From JASFQI01 sp050115555 (GTDB lineage Bacteria > Desulfobacterota > DSM-4660 > Desulfatiglandales > HGW-15): 35,642 nt of DNA. The position numbers and the translations under genes were made by a program. The notes beneath the pieces are model-generated. The model was not told the origin of the DNA, ran no database searches, and worked only from the letters and a program-made list of their open reading frames with translations. Below are positions 1-10,491 of the stretch, piece by piece. The first letter of the stretch is position 1; every line of letters begins with the position of its first letter. The stretch covers positions 1 through 35,642 of the forward strand of contig JASFQI010000007.1 of assembly GCA_050115555.1 (NCBI GenBank), given 5' to 3'.

Positions 1-79
1 AGGGTGTATCCCCGGGATACACGAGGGTATCGAATCCCAGTGTTGTGCTGATGTCGTAAATCCTGAGGTCTTCAGGCAT
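1..79 (-). CDS. Kynurenine formamidase/cyclase-family protein, N-terminus only
   Basis: Only the first 26 codons lie in the window and the gene runs off the left edge. The translation starts MPEDLRIYDIST and continues to a YPGDTP stretch, which matches the N-terminal strand and WPGD/YPGD motif of the cyclase (KynB-like arylformamidase) family. The HxGTHxDxP metal site that would prove the family lies outside the window. The start is supported by a gggaggga ribosome site 5' of the ATG at 77-79. The gene is divergent from the transglycosylase gene. The exact substrate cannot be told; relatives hydrolyse N-formylkynurenine or isatin. Confidence 0.6.
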   Translation of the reverse strand, partial: MPEDLRIYDISTTLGFDTLVYPGDTP

Positions 80-204
80 ATCCCTCCCTTTCAGGCCGGC
101 TTCACCGGGCGGCGCGGCGTGCGTTGGTTCCGCACCGAAAAACGGACGGTTTGAACCTACCGTGCGATTCCGTCTTGCAGAGAGACGGGGACAAAAGCCG
201 GTTC

Positions 205-232
205 TTGCTTGAACGGCTGTCCGGTTTATCTT
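205..232 (+). promoter_or_regulatory. Candidate sigma-70 promoter for the LysM transglycosylase
   Basis: TTGCTT (205-210) and TATCTT (227-232) are spaced by 16 bp, about 105 nt upstream of the favoured start. The match is moderate and unsupported by anything else. Confidence 0.35.
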
Positions 233-344
233 AGGATGATGACCAGCACAGCGGATGCCTGCTTGCATCCGGACGCGTGGTTTCAGGCCGGAACATCCAT
301 GCCTCGGCCTCGACTGCGCACCCCGTCATCCCTGGAGAGAAACC

Positions 345-1460
345 TTGATCATCCACCCACACGCCTCGATGCCTTTGAAGGCGGCCCTGCTCTTCGCCTT
401 GCTGCTGCTCTTTCACTTGGGCTCTCCCTCTCTCATCAGGGCCGGACAGGACCGACCGGCTTATTTGCTTGAGGAGCCCCCTCTTCCCAACACCCTCTTC
501 CTGTGCGGCGAGGCCGTCCCTCTGGAACGAAGACACGTACGTGAGATGCTTGACCGCGAGCTCACCATAGCGGTCTGGGACCGAGCCCAAGTCTTCATGT
601 GGCTCAAGAGGGCCGGGCGTTTCTTCCCGCACATCGAGCAGAGGCTCGCAGAGGAAGGCCTTCCGGACGACCTGAAGTACCTTGCCGTAGCCGAAAGCGC
701 CCTCATCCCCTATATTCGTTCGCCCCGAGGCGCCATGGGCCACTGGCAGTTCATGCCGGGCACGGCTCGACAGACCGGGCTTCGCAAGGACCGTTGGATC
801 GACGAGCGACGGGACTTTGAAACCGCCACTGAGGCAGCCATGCGCTATCTCAAAAAGTTGTATGAGATCTTTCATTGCTGGAGCCTGACCATGGCGGCAT
901 ACAACTGCGGTGACGCCCGCTTGAAAAAGGAAATGAAAATACAACGTGCCACCACCTTTTACCAGCTGGACCTTCCTCGCGAAACCGAACGCTACATTTT
1001 TCGAATTGCGGCCATCAAGCTCATCCTGGAAGGCCCTGCCCTCTATGGATTCCACATTCCGCCGGACCGCGTGTACAAGCCGATCCCCTGCGACCGGGTG
1101 AAGGTCCGCGTACCATCCACAGTGCCGATTGCAGACGTGGCCGAAGCCCTGGACACCGACTTCAAGACCCTCAAGGAGCTCAATCCCCACATCCTGGGGG
1201 ATTACATGGCCTCCGGGCGCTACACCGTTCGGGTCCCACCCGGGCAGGGTCAGCGGCTGAGCGCCGTGTTGAAAACGATGGGGCGCAAGGTCGCTGCCAC
1301 CGGTGGCACGATAAAAGGGAATACATACGTGGTTCAGCCAGGGGATACGTTGTCCCGCATTTCCCGCCGCTCCGGCGTGCCCATACAAACTCTTCGCGAG
1401 CTCAATGGAATTCGCGGATCCCTGATCCGCGTGGGCCAGAGGATCAAGCTGGCGCCTTGA
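345..1460 (+). CDS. Membrane/periplasmic lytic transglycosylase, MltD-like, with LysM
   Basis: This enzyme should cleave the MurNAc-GlcNAc bond of peptidoglycan in the periplasm. A hydrophobic signal segment (AALLFALLLLFHLG) is followed by a family 1 SLT domain. The catalytic Glu sits in LAVAESAL, with the typical GHWQFMPGTARQTGL and MAAYNCG motifs behind it. The C-terminus has one degenerate LysM-like unit and a clear final LysM (TYVVQPGDTLSRI to RIKLAP). I chose the TTG at 345 because GGAGAG lies 5 nt before it; the ATG at 369 is the alternative and has no good ribosome site. No lipobox Cys is evident, so it may be soluble or anchored by the uncleaved signal. The neighbour yjbQ is convergent. 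Confidence 0.9.
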   Translation: MIIHPHASMPLKAALLFALLLLFHLGSPSLIRAGQDRPAYLLEEPPLPNTLFLCGEAVPLERRHVREMLDRELTIAVWDRAQVFMWLKRAGRFFPHIEQRLAEEGLPDDLKYLAVAESALIPYIRSPRGAMGHWQFMPGTARQTGLRKDRWIDERRDFETATEAAMRYLKKLYEIFHCWSLTMAAYNCGDARLKKEMKIQRATTFYQLDLPRETERYIFRIAAIKLILEGPALYGFHIPPDRVYKPIPCDRVKVRVPSTVPIADVAEALDTDFKTLKELNPHILGDYMASGRYTVRVPPGQGQRLSAVLKTMGRKVAATGGTIKGNTYVVQPGDTLSRISRRSGVPIQTLRELNGIRGSLIRVGQRIKLAP

Positions 1461-1484
1461 GCCGGGCGATGCAGCGCAACGCAT

Positions 1485-1901
1485 TCACTCCCCGATGATT
1501 TTTACGAGCACCCGCTTCTTTCTCCGGCCGTCGAACTCGCCGTAGAAGATTTGCTCCCATGTGCCGAAATCCAACCGGCCCTCTGTAATCGCAACCACGA
1601 CCTCCCGGCCCATGATCTGGCGCTTCATATGGGCGTCTGCGTTGTCCTCTCCCACGTTGTGTCGATAGGCCTCCACGGGTTCATGCGGCGCCAGCCGCTC
1701 CAGCCACTCGTCGTAATCCTGGTGCAGTCCCGCCTCATCGTCGTTGATGAAGACCGACGCCGTAATGTGCATGGCATTGCAAAGGAGCAATCCTTCCCGA
1801 ACACCACTCTCCCGCAGGCACTCCTCCACCTGCGGTGTGATGTTGACCAGCGCCCGACGCGTCGGGATATGAAACCAGAGTTCCTTGCGGTAGCTCTTCA
1901 T
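1485..1901 (-). CDS. YjbQ/UPF0047 family protein (secondary thiamine-phosphate synthase type)
   Basis: This 138-residue protein has the family signatures NDDEAGLHQDYDEWLERLAP and HNVGEDNADAHMKRQIMG, followed by GRLDFGTWEQIFYGEFDG. The His and Asp/Glu residues in these motifs form the conserved pocket of the family. E. coli YjbQ shows weak thiamine-phosphate synthase activity, but the physiological role is unsettled. The start at 1901 is fixed by an AAAGGAGGGG ribosome site just upstream; the longer open frame before it is not supported. It converges on the transglycosylase with a 24 bp gap. The length is typical for the family. Confidence 0.9.
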   Translation of the reverse strand: MKSYRKELWFHIPTRRALVNITPQVEECLRESGVREGLLLCNAMHITASVFINDDEAGLHQDYDEWLERLAPHEPVEAYRHNVGEDNADAHMKRQIMGREVVVAITEGRLDFGTWEQIFYGEFDGRRKKRVLVKIIGE

Positions 1902-1915
1902 GGTCCCCTCCTTTC

Positions 1916-1978
1916 GAATTGAATCTCCCCGCAGCAAGCTTGAGCAATGAACGAGCGAAGCATTTTCATGTCCGCTCC
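1916..1978 (+). repeat. Dispersed repeat, family 2, copy 1
   Basis: It shares two blocks with 6399-6473: gaat-n-gaatctcccc at the left and gaagcattttca followed by ccgctc at the right. The spacer differs in sequence and length. It sits directly upstream of yjbQ. Confidence 0.55.
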
Positions 1979-2047
1979 ATTGGAGCACAACAGAGGGTGT
2001 ATGTGAAGGTGTTGGTGTAGGTAGAAGGGATAATAAAGGCTTCCGGG

Positions 2048-2070
2048 CTTCGGGGTGCAACTCCCCGAAG
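2048..2070 (-). terminator. lon: Strong hairpin downstream of lon, possible terminator
   Basis: CTTCGGGG and CCCCGAAG form an 8 bp stem with a 7 nt loop. On the minus strand an alternative stem (CTCCC-TTCG-GGGAG, 2062-2075) has a UUCG tetraloop. Only a poor T-rich stretch (cctttatt) follows on the minus strand, and it lies about 140 nt past the lon stop, so termination is uncertain. Confidence 0.35.
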
Positions 2071-2211
2071 GGAGACAGGGTTTCCGAATGCCTGCGGTTA
2101 CCGCTCAGGGCGGCTCATGGGAACGCACCCCAAACCTGGATCGCGCCGGAAGGAAAGCATCCCCACGGCCCGGGACCCGGCGAGTGGAACGCGAAGGGGC
2201 AGGTGCGGACA

Positions 2212-4557
<2,346 letters not shown>

Positions 4558-4727
4558 AATGGAAAACTCCTTGGCTTTGTACTCCCGGGAAACCCCAGGG
4601 GTTTTATTCCAATCGTTATGCTCTGCAATTTGGGTTCCAAAATCGTGGAGGTCGTATTCAAACCACATCGACCTATTGAAATCCCCGGCAGGACGCCTCC
4701 ACCGAATCCGAGCCGGAAGAGGGTTCG

Positions 4728-5177
4728 TCAATCATGAACCTCGACCTTTCGGGGCTCCTTTCCGTACCCCGGCTTCCCCAGACGAATCGTCAGCAAGCCG
4801 TCCTCGAAAGAGGCCTCGATGCGTTCCGGATCAATACGGGCAGGTATGGTGAAGATACGCTCAAACGAACCGGACCCCATCTCCATCTGGTGATATCGGG
4901 CCCTGGTCCCCGGCGGGAGCCCCGGAAAACGCGTCCCCACCACACGGAGATAAGTCTCATCATAGGAGACCTCGATGTCCTCCTTGGACACGCCGGCCAG
5001 GTTCACGTGGATTCGCACTTCCTCCTCCGTCTCAATGATGTCGGCCTCGGGAACCCATCCATTTGAAGAAGGAGAAAGGACTGGACGGTGCAGGTTCATC
5101 ACGCTTTCCAGCCTTCGGTTCATTCTTCGATAAAGCCCTGCAATATCCCGGGCCAGCCGGACCTTGACAATGTACAT
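4728..5177 (-). CDS. Small heat-shock protein, Hsp20/alpha-crystallin family
   Basis: ATP-independent holdase chaperone that binds unfolding proteins. An N-terminal arm of about 45 residues precedes an alpha-crystallin domain (about 45-140), with the typical IHVNLAGVSKEDIEV and ASFEDGLLTIRL strands; the C-terminus is a short tail without a clear IxI motif. The length of 149 residues is normal. The ATG at 5177 follows GGAGGAATACGC, a good ribosome site. The order hsp20 then lon on one strand links refolding and proteolysis. I found no sigma-32 or CIRCE element upstream. Confidence 0.95.
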   Translation of the reverse strand: MYIVKVRLARDIAGLYRRMNRRLESVMNLHRPVLSPSSNGWVPEADIIETEEEVRIHVNLAGVSKEDIEVSYDETYLRVVGTRFPGLPPGTRARYHQMEMGSGSFERIFTIPARIDPERIEASFEDGLLTIRLGKPGYGKEPRKVEVHD

Positions 5178-5237
5178 GCGTATTCCTCCGTAACGGCCGA
5201 GGGCACCCCCGGTTCTGCAACAAGCACGCTGAAAACC

Positions 5238-5265
5238 AATCTAATCACGATTCTTGCGGAGTAAA
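5238..5265 (-). promoter_or_regulatory. Weak candidate sigma-70 promoter for hsp20-lon
   Basis: On the minus strand TTTACT (5260-5265) and TAGATT (5238-5243) are 16 bp apart, 61 nt before the hsp20 start. Each hexamer matches the consensus at four positions. No heat-shock type sequence was found. Confidence 0.3.
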
Positions 5266-5310
5266 GCTTCAGAGCTGACGTGAAAATTCCTCGCCCACGG
5301 GGTGGAGGGC

Positions 5311-5339
5311 TTGACGGAAAACCCGGAATCCGGCATATT
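5311..5339 (+). promoter_or_regulatory. Candidate sigma-70 promoter for the MinD-like gene
   Basis: TTGACG (5311-5316), 17 bp spacer, CATATT (5334-5339). The predicted transcript start is near 5346, giving a leader of about 80 nt. Confidence 0.5.
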
Positions 5340-5425
5340 TGGCGTATTTCATCCACTTACAATCCTTATTCATTCCCAGGGGCGGCCCTGGGACAGGGGA
5401 TGAAATAACCCTGAACGGACATTCC

Positions 5426-6385
5426 ATGTCGAACCGTGTCATGATTCCCGTAGCCAGTGGAAAGGGCGGCGTTGGGAAAACCTTTCTCACCGCGAACCTG
5501 GCTATTGCCCTGGCGGAAAAGGGGTTGAAGACCCTGGCTGTGGATCTGGACCTGGGGGGCTCCAATCTTTTCTCGTTTCTCGGGCTCCCTAACCAGTACC
5601 CGGGCGTGGGAGACTTCCTGAAGGCCAGGGTGTCGGAACTAGAGGACTTGATCGTCCCCACCGGCATTGACAATCTGGGATTTCTCGCCGGCCAGGGACG
5701 CACCCCCTTCCTTGCCAATATTCCCTATGCACAGAAGATCCGGCTGATGCAACATATCCGCCGCCTCCCCGCCCAGTACGTCCTACTGGATCTGGGGGCC
5801 GGGACCGCATTCAATGTCCTGGACTTTTTCCGCACAACACAGCGCGGTATCGTCGTCACCACCCCTGATTATCCTGCCATCATGGGGATGCTGGGTTTCC
5901 TGAAGCACGGCTGTCTGAGGAACCTTGCGCGCACGTTCTCAAAAAACCCGCCCGTGCGAGAGCGCATTGAAGCCCTGTTCCGAAAGCCCATGTCGGACAA
6001 TCGGATCACCGTGGAACATATCCGCCGCGAAGTAGCCCGTGTAGACCCCCAGGCCGGCGAGACCGTCGCGCGACTGGCTCAAGAGCTCCGCCCGAGAATC
6101 ATCTTCAACCGGGGAGAGCACCCTGAGGAGATGGAGGCGGCCGTAAAAATCGATGAGACCCTGCGAAACGTCCTCTCCATGGAGGTCGACTACTTCGGTT
6201 TCGTGTGCGAAGATCCCGAAATTCGGCAATGCCTGAAACAGGGAGTCCCCTTCCTTTCCCGCCATAAAGAACGCCCTGCATCCGAAGCCCTGCGTCAAAT
6301 CGCCGACCGCGTTGTCCGATTCTGGGATCAAACGATTCCGAACAGCGCCCGGCGCATTCAGGCCCACGCTGCGGAGCTCTATTGA
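5426..6385 (+). CDS. MinD/FlhG-like P-loop ATPase
   Basis: The 319-residue product has a deviant Walker A motif ASGKGGVGKT at residues 9-18 with the signature lysine of MinD/ParA proteins, a switch motif VDLDLGGSN, and LLDLGAGT as the Walker B region. The following TTPDYPAIMG resembles the TTPEPTA stretch of FlhG/MinD. The C-terminal third is charged (VRERIEALF ... EHIRREVAR) and no amphipathic membrane-targeting helix is obvious. No minC, minE, flagellar or chemotaxis gene is nearby, so cell-pole, flagellar or other positioning roles stay open. The start at 5426 has only a weak GGAC ribosome site; an upstream in-frame ATG at 5339 overlaps the promoter and is unlikely. Confidence 0.85.
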   Translation: MSNRVMIPVASGKGGVGKTFLTANLAIALAEKGLKTLAVDLDLGGSNLFSFLGLPNQYPGVGDFLKARVSELEDLIVPTGIDNLGFLAGQGRTPFLANIPYAQKIRLMQHIRRLPAQYVLLDLGAGTAFNVLDFFRTTQRGIVVTTPDYPAIMGMLGFLKHGCLRNLARTFSKNPPVRERIEALFRKPMSDNRITVEHIRREVARVDPQAGETVARLAQELRPRIIFNRGEHPEEMEAAVKIDETLRNVLSMEVDYFGFVCEDPEIRQCLKQGVPFLSRHKERPASEALRQIADRVVRFWDQTIPNSARRIQAHAAELY

Positions 6386-6398
6386 TTCCCCTTTTCGG

Positions 6399-6473
6399 GA
6401 ATGGAATCTCCCCTTGTTCCCGCTTCATAAGCGGGATGAGGAATGCGCAAACGAAGCATTTTCAGCCCGCTCT
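6399..6473 (+). repeat. Dispersed repeat, family 2, copy 2
   Basis: It shares gaat-n-gaatctcccc and gaagcattttca ... cccgctc with 1916-1978. The copy here carries a perfect 7 bp stem (CCCGCTT-CAT-AAGCGGG) in its spacer. It begins 14 bp after the stop of the MinD-like gene. Confidence 0.55.
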
Positions 6474-6548
6474 CTCCCTGACGAACCCAAGCTACAGCCC
6501 GCCATCCTTTGAAAAGGTGTCAAAAGACAGGCACATGGACAGGATCAC

Positions 6549-6608
6549 CCGTGGTTTACGAGCGGATCGGCCGTTGAGCAGCCCCTTGAAAAACGGTAAG
6601 AACCACGG
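6549..6608. repeat. Nested inverted repeat upstream of the hybrid kinase
   Basis: Outer arms CCGTGGTT (6549-6556) and AACCACGG (6601-6608) are perfect complements; inner arms CCGTT (6571-6575) and AACGG (6592-6596) lie inside. It could be a cruciform or RNA hairpin, or flank regulator sites. Confidence 0.4.
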
Positions 6609-6675
6609 GGACATCCAGGACAGGCGGCTCCTCTGCCCCGGCGGGAACCATACCCCGCTTTCAAATTTGGATAAC

Positions 6676-6691
6676 GGGCACAATAATTGCA
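6676..6691 (+). promoter_or_regulatory. Candidate sigma-54 (-24/-12) promoter
   Basis: GGGCAC, 5 nt, TTGCA: both invariant doublets (GG and GC) are present with the correct 10 nt between them. The predicted transcript start (about 6702) is only about 5 nt before the ATG at 6707, which would cut off the ribosome site GAAGGG, so the site may be fortuitous. Confidence 0.35.
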
Positions 6692-6706
6692 AAAAATTGA
6701 AGGGCT

Positions 6707-9595
6707 ATGGGGGAACCTCGTCTTTATAACAGCCGAATCATAAAAGTCTACGTCGACTACCTCAGCCGATTCTATCCGGACGTGAACATGGATCGTGTCC
6801 TGGAGCGGGCCGGCATGACCCGATACGAGGTCGAGGACCCCGCTCACTGGTTTACCCAGGATCACGTGGATCGATTCCACGATGCTGTCACGCAGGCGAC
6901 CGGGAATCCCGCTATCTCCCGGGAAGCAGGAAGATATTCGGTCGTATCCTCCTCTATGAGCCCGATCAAGCGGTACGCCCTGGGTTTCTTGACGCCATCC
7001 GCGGTCTCCCTGCTTATGGGCAAAGTCGCTTCTCTGGTCACGCGGGCGACACGATTCGAGGTGAGAAAGCAGGGGTCCGGTCGCATTGCGTTCACGGCCA
7101 GCCAGCTTCCCGGTGCCCGGGAAAAGCCGTACCAGTGTGAATACCGGCTCGGTTCCCTGGAGGCCATCGGCCTCTCCTTCTCAGAGACGCCGGCCCAAGT
7201 GGATCATCCCGAGTGCATGCACCGGGGCGGGAAGGTGTGCCGCTATCTCGTTCGCATTCCCCGGTTGCCGTTCATGCCCTGGAAGCACGCACGAAACGCA
7301 TTCGCAGGCGTCGCACTCGTGGCGCTGCCGCCGGCTTTTTTCGCATGGCCCCTCGAAAGATGGATCCCGTTGGCACTGGCCTCGACCCTGGCGTTTACCC
7401 TGATCGCTCTTCGTACGGCCGTGCTTGAAAAATGGAACCTGGCCCGAGTGCTTCGTGAGAAGGGAGACGCCGCCCGGGAACAAATCGACGAGATGAAGGT
7501 TCGAGCCGATCACGCCCTGCTCGTCCAGGAGATCGGACAGGCAGCCACCTCATCCGCCCAGGAGGACGTTCGAATCGGCAAGATTCTCGGTGCCCTGGAA
7601 AAGCGCCTCGATTTCGATTGCGGCGTACTCCTGCTCGCTGAAGAGGGAGAGACCTGCCTCACCTTTTCCGGAGGATTCGGCATTCCAAGGGCCCTGGAAA
7701 CCCGCTTGCAGTCCCCTTGCCTGGATTTGCTCCCGCTTGTTCGGGAGAGGGCCCCCATTCTTGTGGGTTCCCGTGCCCAAGCCGATGAGCGGATACCGGA
7801 GAATCTCGCCGAAATCGTTCGAGAGCTCGGTGTCCGCGAGGGAATCTGCGCCCCCCTGTTTTACGAGAGCAGGCCCCTTGGGCTCCTTCTCGCGTTTCAC
7901 ACCAAGGTCAAGAGGCCCCTCACCCAAACCGACATCAGCCTTCTGGAAGGCACGGCCTCCCACACCGCTGTGAGTATTGCCAACGCCCGGGCCTATTTGC
8001 GGCTCGAGGTCAGTGAGCGCAACTACAGGGAACTCGTACAGGCCTCCAACAGCGTCATCCTGCGTACGGACCCAACAGGCCGCATCACCTTTGTCAACCG
8101 GTTCGCCCAGGATCTCTTCGAGGGCGACGAATCACACCTTCTCGGCCGGAACGTCACGGATACGATCCTGAGTCAAACCAAGCAGGCCTCCCGGAAATTG
8201 AATCGACTGGTCCACAGACTTCGCAACGAGGCCTCCTCGAGCCATCTGGCCACGGAGTCGAGCTTCGTTCGCAGCGACGGCGATGAAATCCGGATCACCT
8301 GGACGCATCGCCCGCTGTTCAATGAAAACGGGGGGCTCTCGGAAATTCTCAGTATCGGAAACAACATTACGGAGCTTCACGCCGCCCGTGAAGAAAAGGC
8401 CCGGTTGACTGCACGCCTGCAACGATCCCGCAGGATGGAGGCCGTAGGTGCGCTGTCAGGAGGAGTGGCACACGAGTTGAACAACATCCTGTCGGGAATC
8501 GTCAGCTACCCCGAACTCCTCCTCATGGATCTCCCCCTGGACAGTCCGCTGCGAAAGCCTGTGGAAACCATCCAAAAAGCCGGAGAAAAATCCGCCGGTA
8601 TCGTCCAGGACATGCTGCTGCTCTCCCGCAAAGGGGTAACCTCCACGGAGGTCATGAGCCTGAATCACCTGGTCCACATGTACATGGACGGGGGCGATCA
8701 CCGAACCCTCGCCGCAATAACTCCTCAGGTTCACGTGGAGCTCTCTCTCGAAAAGGACATCCCGGGCATCCAGGGCTCTGTGGAACACCTCTCCCGAACC
8801 TTGCACTGCCTGGTCACAAACGGATATCAGGCCATGCCCGAGGGGGGTGTACTCCGAATCGCCACAGAGGACGTGTCCCTGGACAGCGACTACCAGGGAT
8901 ACGAGGCGGTGCCCAAGGGCGACTATGTGGTGCTGCGGGTATCCGACAAAGGGCCCGCTTTGGGCGAAGACCACCTGGAACGTCTCTTCGAGCCGTTTTT
9001 CACGAAGAAGGTCCTGAAACGACCCGGCGCGGGTTTGGGTCTGCCGGTGGTCTGGGGCATCGTCAAGGACCATCAGGGGTACGTGGACGTTCAAAGCCGA
9101 CCCGGAGAATCCACTACCTTCTCCCTCTACCTGCCCGCTGCGGCCCGGGATGAGGAGGTATCGGGACTCTCGACCGAGGAAAAGGGAGATATTCAGGGCC
9201 GGGGGGAGACCGTTCTCGTGGTGGATGATGTAGCCGAGCAACGGATAATCGCCACTCAAATTCTTCAAAGGCTCGGGTACGAGGTCGTGTCCCTGGAGAG
9301 CGGCGAGGCGGCGCTGGCTTTTTTGAGGAACCACAGCGTAGACCTGCTTGTCCTGGACATGGTCATAGAGCCGGGCATGGACGGTCTCGAGACCTACCGG
9401 CGTGCCTTGATCATGCATCCGCGACAAAGGGCGATCATCGCAAGCGGGTACTCGGAGACGGAACGCGTGCGGGAAGCGTTGCGCCTGGGTGCGGGCGCCT
9501 ATCTAAAAAAACCTTACAATGTAAAGAACCTGGGCCGTGCGGTGCGGGATGAACTGGACTGCCGGGACAACGGTAAGCGCTATGCAAACTCGTGA
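6707..9595 (+). CDS. Hybrid sensor histidine kinase (V4R-like, 2 TM, GAF, PAS, HisKA, HATPase, REC)
   Basis: The 962-residue product has, in order: an N-terminal globular region (1-190) ending in C170-x7-C178 within HPECMHRGGKVCRYLV, resembling a V4R-type small-molecule domain; two adjacent membrane segments (about 197-236); a coiled linker; GAF (about 270-430); PAS (about 440-555); HisKA with His589 in GGVAHELNN; HATPase with Asn705, the FEPFFTKK F box and GAGLGL G2 box; and a receiver with Asp884 and the KKP lysine. The G1 box reads D747-K-G-P-A, so the second glycine of DxGxG is replaced by Ala. The ATG at 6707 is the only in-frame start because a stop lies at 6698-6700. The gene overlaps the HDOD gene by 14 nt. 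Ligand and output partner are unknown. Confidence 0.92.
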   Translation: MGEPRLYNSRIIKVYVDYLSRFYPDVNMDRVLERAGMTRYEVEDPAHWFTQDHVDRFHDAVTQATGNPAISREAGRYSVVSSSMSPIKRYALGFLTPSAVSLLMGKVASLVTRATRFEVRKQGSGRIAFTASQLPGAREKPYQCEYRLGSLEAIGLSFSETPAQVDHPECMHRGGKVCRYLVRIPRLPFMPWKHARNAFAGVALVALPPAFFAWPLERWIPLALASTLAFTLIALRTAVLEKWNLARVLREKGDAAREQIDEMKVRADHALLVQEIGQAATSSAQEDVRIGKILGALEKRLDFDCGVLLLAEEGETCLTFSGGFGIPRALETRLQSPCLDLLPLVRERAPILVGSRAQADERIPENLAEIVRELGVREGICAPLFYESRPLGLLLAFHTKVKRPLTQTDISLLEGTASHTAVSIANARAYLRLEVSERNYRELVQASNSVILRTDPTGRITFVNRFAQDLFEGDESHLLGRNVTDTILSQTKQASRKLNRLVHRLRNEASSSHLATESSFVRSDGDEIRITWTHRPLFNENGGLSEILSIGNNITELHAAREEKARLTARLQRSRRMEAVGALSGGVAHELNNILSGIVSYPELLLMDLPLDSPLRKPVETIQKAGEKSAGIVQDMLLLSRKGVTSTEVMSLNHLVHMYMDGGDHRTLAAITPQVHVELSLEKDIPGIQGSVEHLSRTLHCLVTNGYQAMPEGGVLRIATEDVSLDSDYQGYEAVPKGDYVVLRVSDKGPALGEDHLERLFEPFFTKKVLKRPGAGLGLPVVWGIVKDHQGYVDVQSRPGESTTFSLYLPAAARDEEVSGLSTEEKGDIQGRGETVLVVDDVAEQRIIATQILQRLGYEVVSLESGEAALAFLRNHSVDLLVLDMVIEPGMDGLETYRRALIMHPRQRAIIASGYSETERVREALRLGAGAYLKKPYNVKNLGRAVRDELDCRDNGKRYANS

Positions 9596-10445
9596 TGAAA
9601 TCATTCAACTGATCCGGGACAAGCGAACCCAACTCCCGACGCTTTCGGTCGTTCTGGACAACATCCTTCAGATCGCCTCGGATGACAGGACCTCCGCGCA
9701 AGACCTGGCAGAGTTCATCCAGCAGGATCAGGCGATCGCCCACAAAATCCTGAGGCTCGCGAACTCCGCGTATTACGGACTGGCCCGAAAGGTGGACTCC
9801 ATTGCCCGAGCCATCACGATCATCGGATTCAACGAAGTCGTGGGGCTCACCCTGGGCATGGGGATGTTTTCGACACTCGGACAACGGACAAAGCAAAGCG
9901 GCCTGGATATGCGGGGGCTGTGGCTGCACAGCATCGGCTGTGGATCGGCCTGCCGCATTCTCGGCACGCGTATGGGCCACGAGGAGCCCAACCGTCTCTT
10001 CATTTGCGGGCTCCTTCATGACACGGGAAAGGTCCTGCTGGCCGCCTATTTTCCCGATGATTACGAGCGCATCCTGGATATGGCTGCAGGGAACGGGATC
10101 GCTCTCCACCTTGTGGAAAGAGATCAGCTCGGATTGGATCACGCCGAGGTGGGCGGTTTACTCATGGAGCAGTGGCACTTTCCTTCCAGCCTGGTGCTCC
10201 CCTGCCGACACCATCACGACGACTCCGACTGCCCTCCGGATCTCCTTCTTGACACCGCGGTCGTGGTCGTGGGCAATGCCGTGGCCGACAAGGCCGAGAT
10301 CGGGCAAAGCGGAAACCCGGCAGCAAACGAAGCAGACCATGCCTTGGATCGCCTGGGCCTTTCAAGCGCAAACCTTGACGAGCTGTCCATGGAAATCCTG
10401 GAGAAGCGAGAACGCATGGAAGGCTTCCTGGAAGCCGCCACCTAA
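9582..10445 (+). CDS. HDOD domain protein
   Basis: The 287-residue protein carries an HDOD domain (about 15-215), a fold related to HD phosphohydrolases and often tied to signalling. Typical blocks are LPTLSVVLDNIL, ILRLANSAYYGL, IARAITIIGFNEV and ICGLLHDTGKVLL, where His146-Asp147 is the HD pair. Most HDOD proteins lack enzyme activity and act as adaptors, so this is probably one too. No EAL, GGDEF or receiver domain is attached. The start at 9582 (MQTRDEI) overlaps the upstream kinase stop by 14 nt, implying translational coupling, and the next kinase starts 46 nt downstream. Together the three look like one operon. Confidence 0.9.
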   Translation: MQTRDEIIQLIRDKRTQLPTLSVVLDNILQIASDDRTSAQDLAEFIQQDQAIAHKILRLANSAYYGLARKVDSIARAITIIGFNEVVGLTLGMGMFSTLGQRTKQSGLDMRGLWLHSIGCGSACRILGTRMGHEEPNRLFICGLLHDTGKVLLAAYFPDDYERILDMAAGNGIALHLVERDQLGLDHAEVGGLLMEQWHFPSSLVLPCRHHHDDSDCPPDLLLDTAVVVVGNAVADKAEIGQSGNPAANEADHALDRLGLSSANLDELSMEILEKRERMEGFLEAAT

Positions 10446-10491
10446 GCTGGACTTACGGTCGAGCACCAGCGATTCAAAGCTGCGAGACGAT

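Larger units (their letters stand above)
1902..2211. other. 310 bp intergenic region between lon and yjbQ
   Basis: No gene is supported here. It holds a copy of a short dispersed repeat (1916-1978), a stretch at about 1975-2025 that resembles the middle of the ~150 bp repeat (cgctcc ... aaggtgttggtgtaggtag), and a strong GC hairpin (2048-2070). The rest is GC-rich and shows nothing I can name. Confidence 0.5.
6386..6706. other. 321 bp intergenic region with repeat and nested inverted repeats
   Basis: No gene is supported. From left to right it holds a hairpin at the end of the MinD-like gene (ATTCCC/GGGAAT, 6385-6402), a dispersed repeat copy (6399-6473) containing a second hairpin (CCCGCTT/AAGCGGG, 6419-6435), a nested inverted repeat (6549-6608), and a -24/-12-like site (6676-6691) before the kinase gene. 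Confidence 0.5.

Noticed and set aside
231..1484. 417-codon open frame on the minus strand across the transglycosylase
   Set aside because: It is the antisense shadow of a well-supported gene in GC-rich DNA, with no domain motif or ribosome site.
4558..4727. Sigma-32 promoter or CIRCE element between hsp20 and lon
   Set aside because: I searched for CTTGAAA/CCCCAT-type boxes and the CIRCE inverted repeat and found no convincing match.
9802..10491. Long open frame extending the second kinase gene upstream across the HDOD gene
   Set aside because: The HDOD frame has clear family motifs; the overlapping translation is Ser/Trp/Arg-rich and unlike any kinase domain. The kinase starts at 10492.
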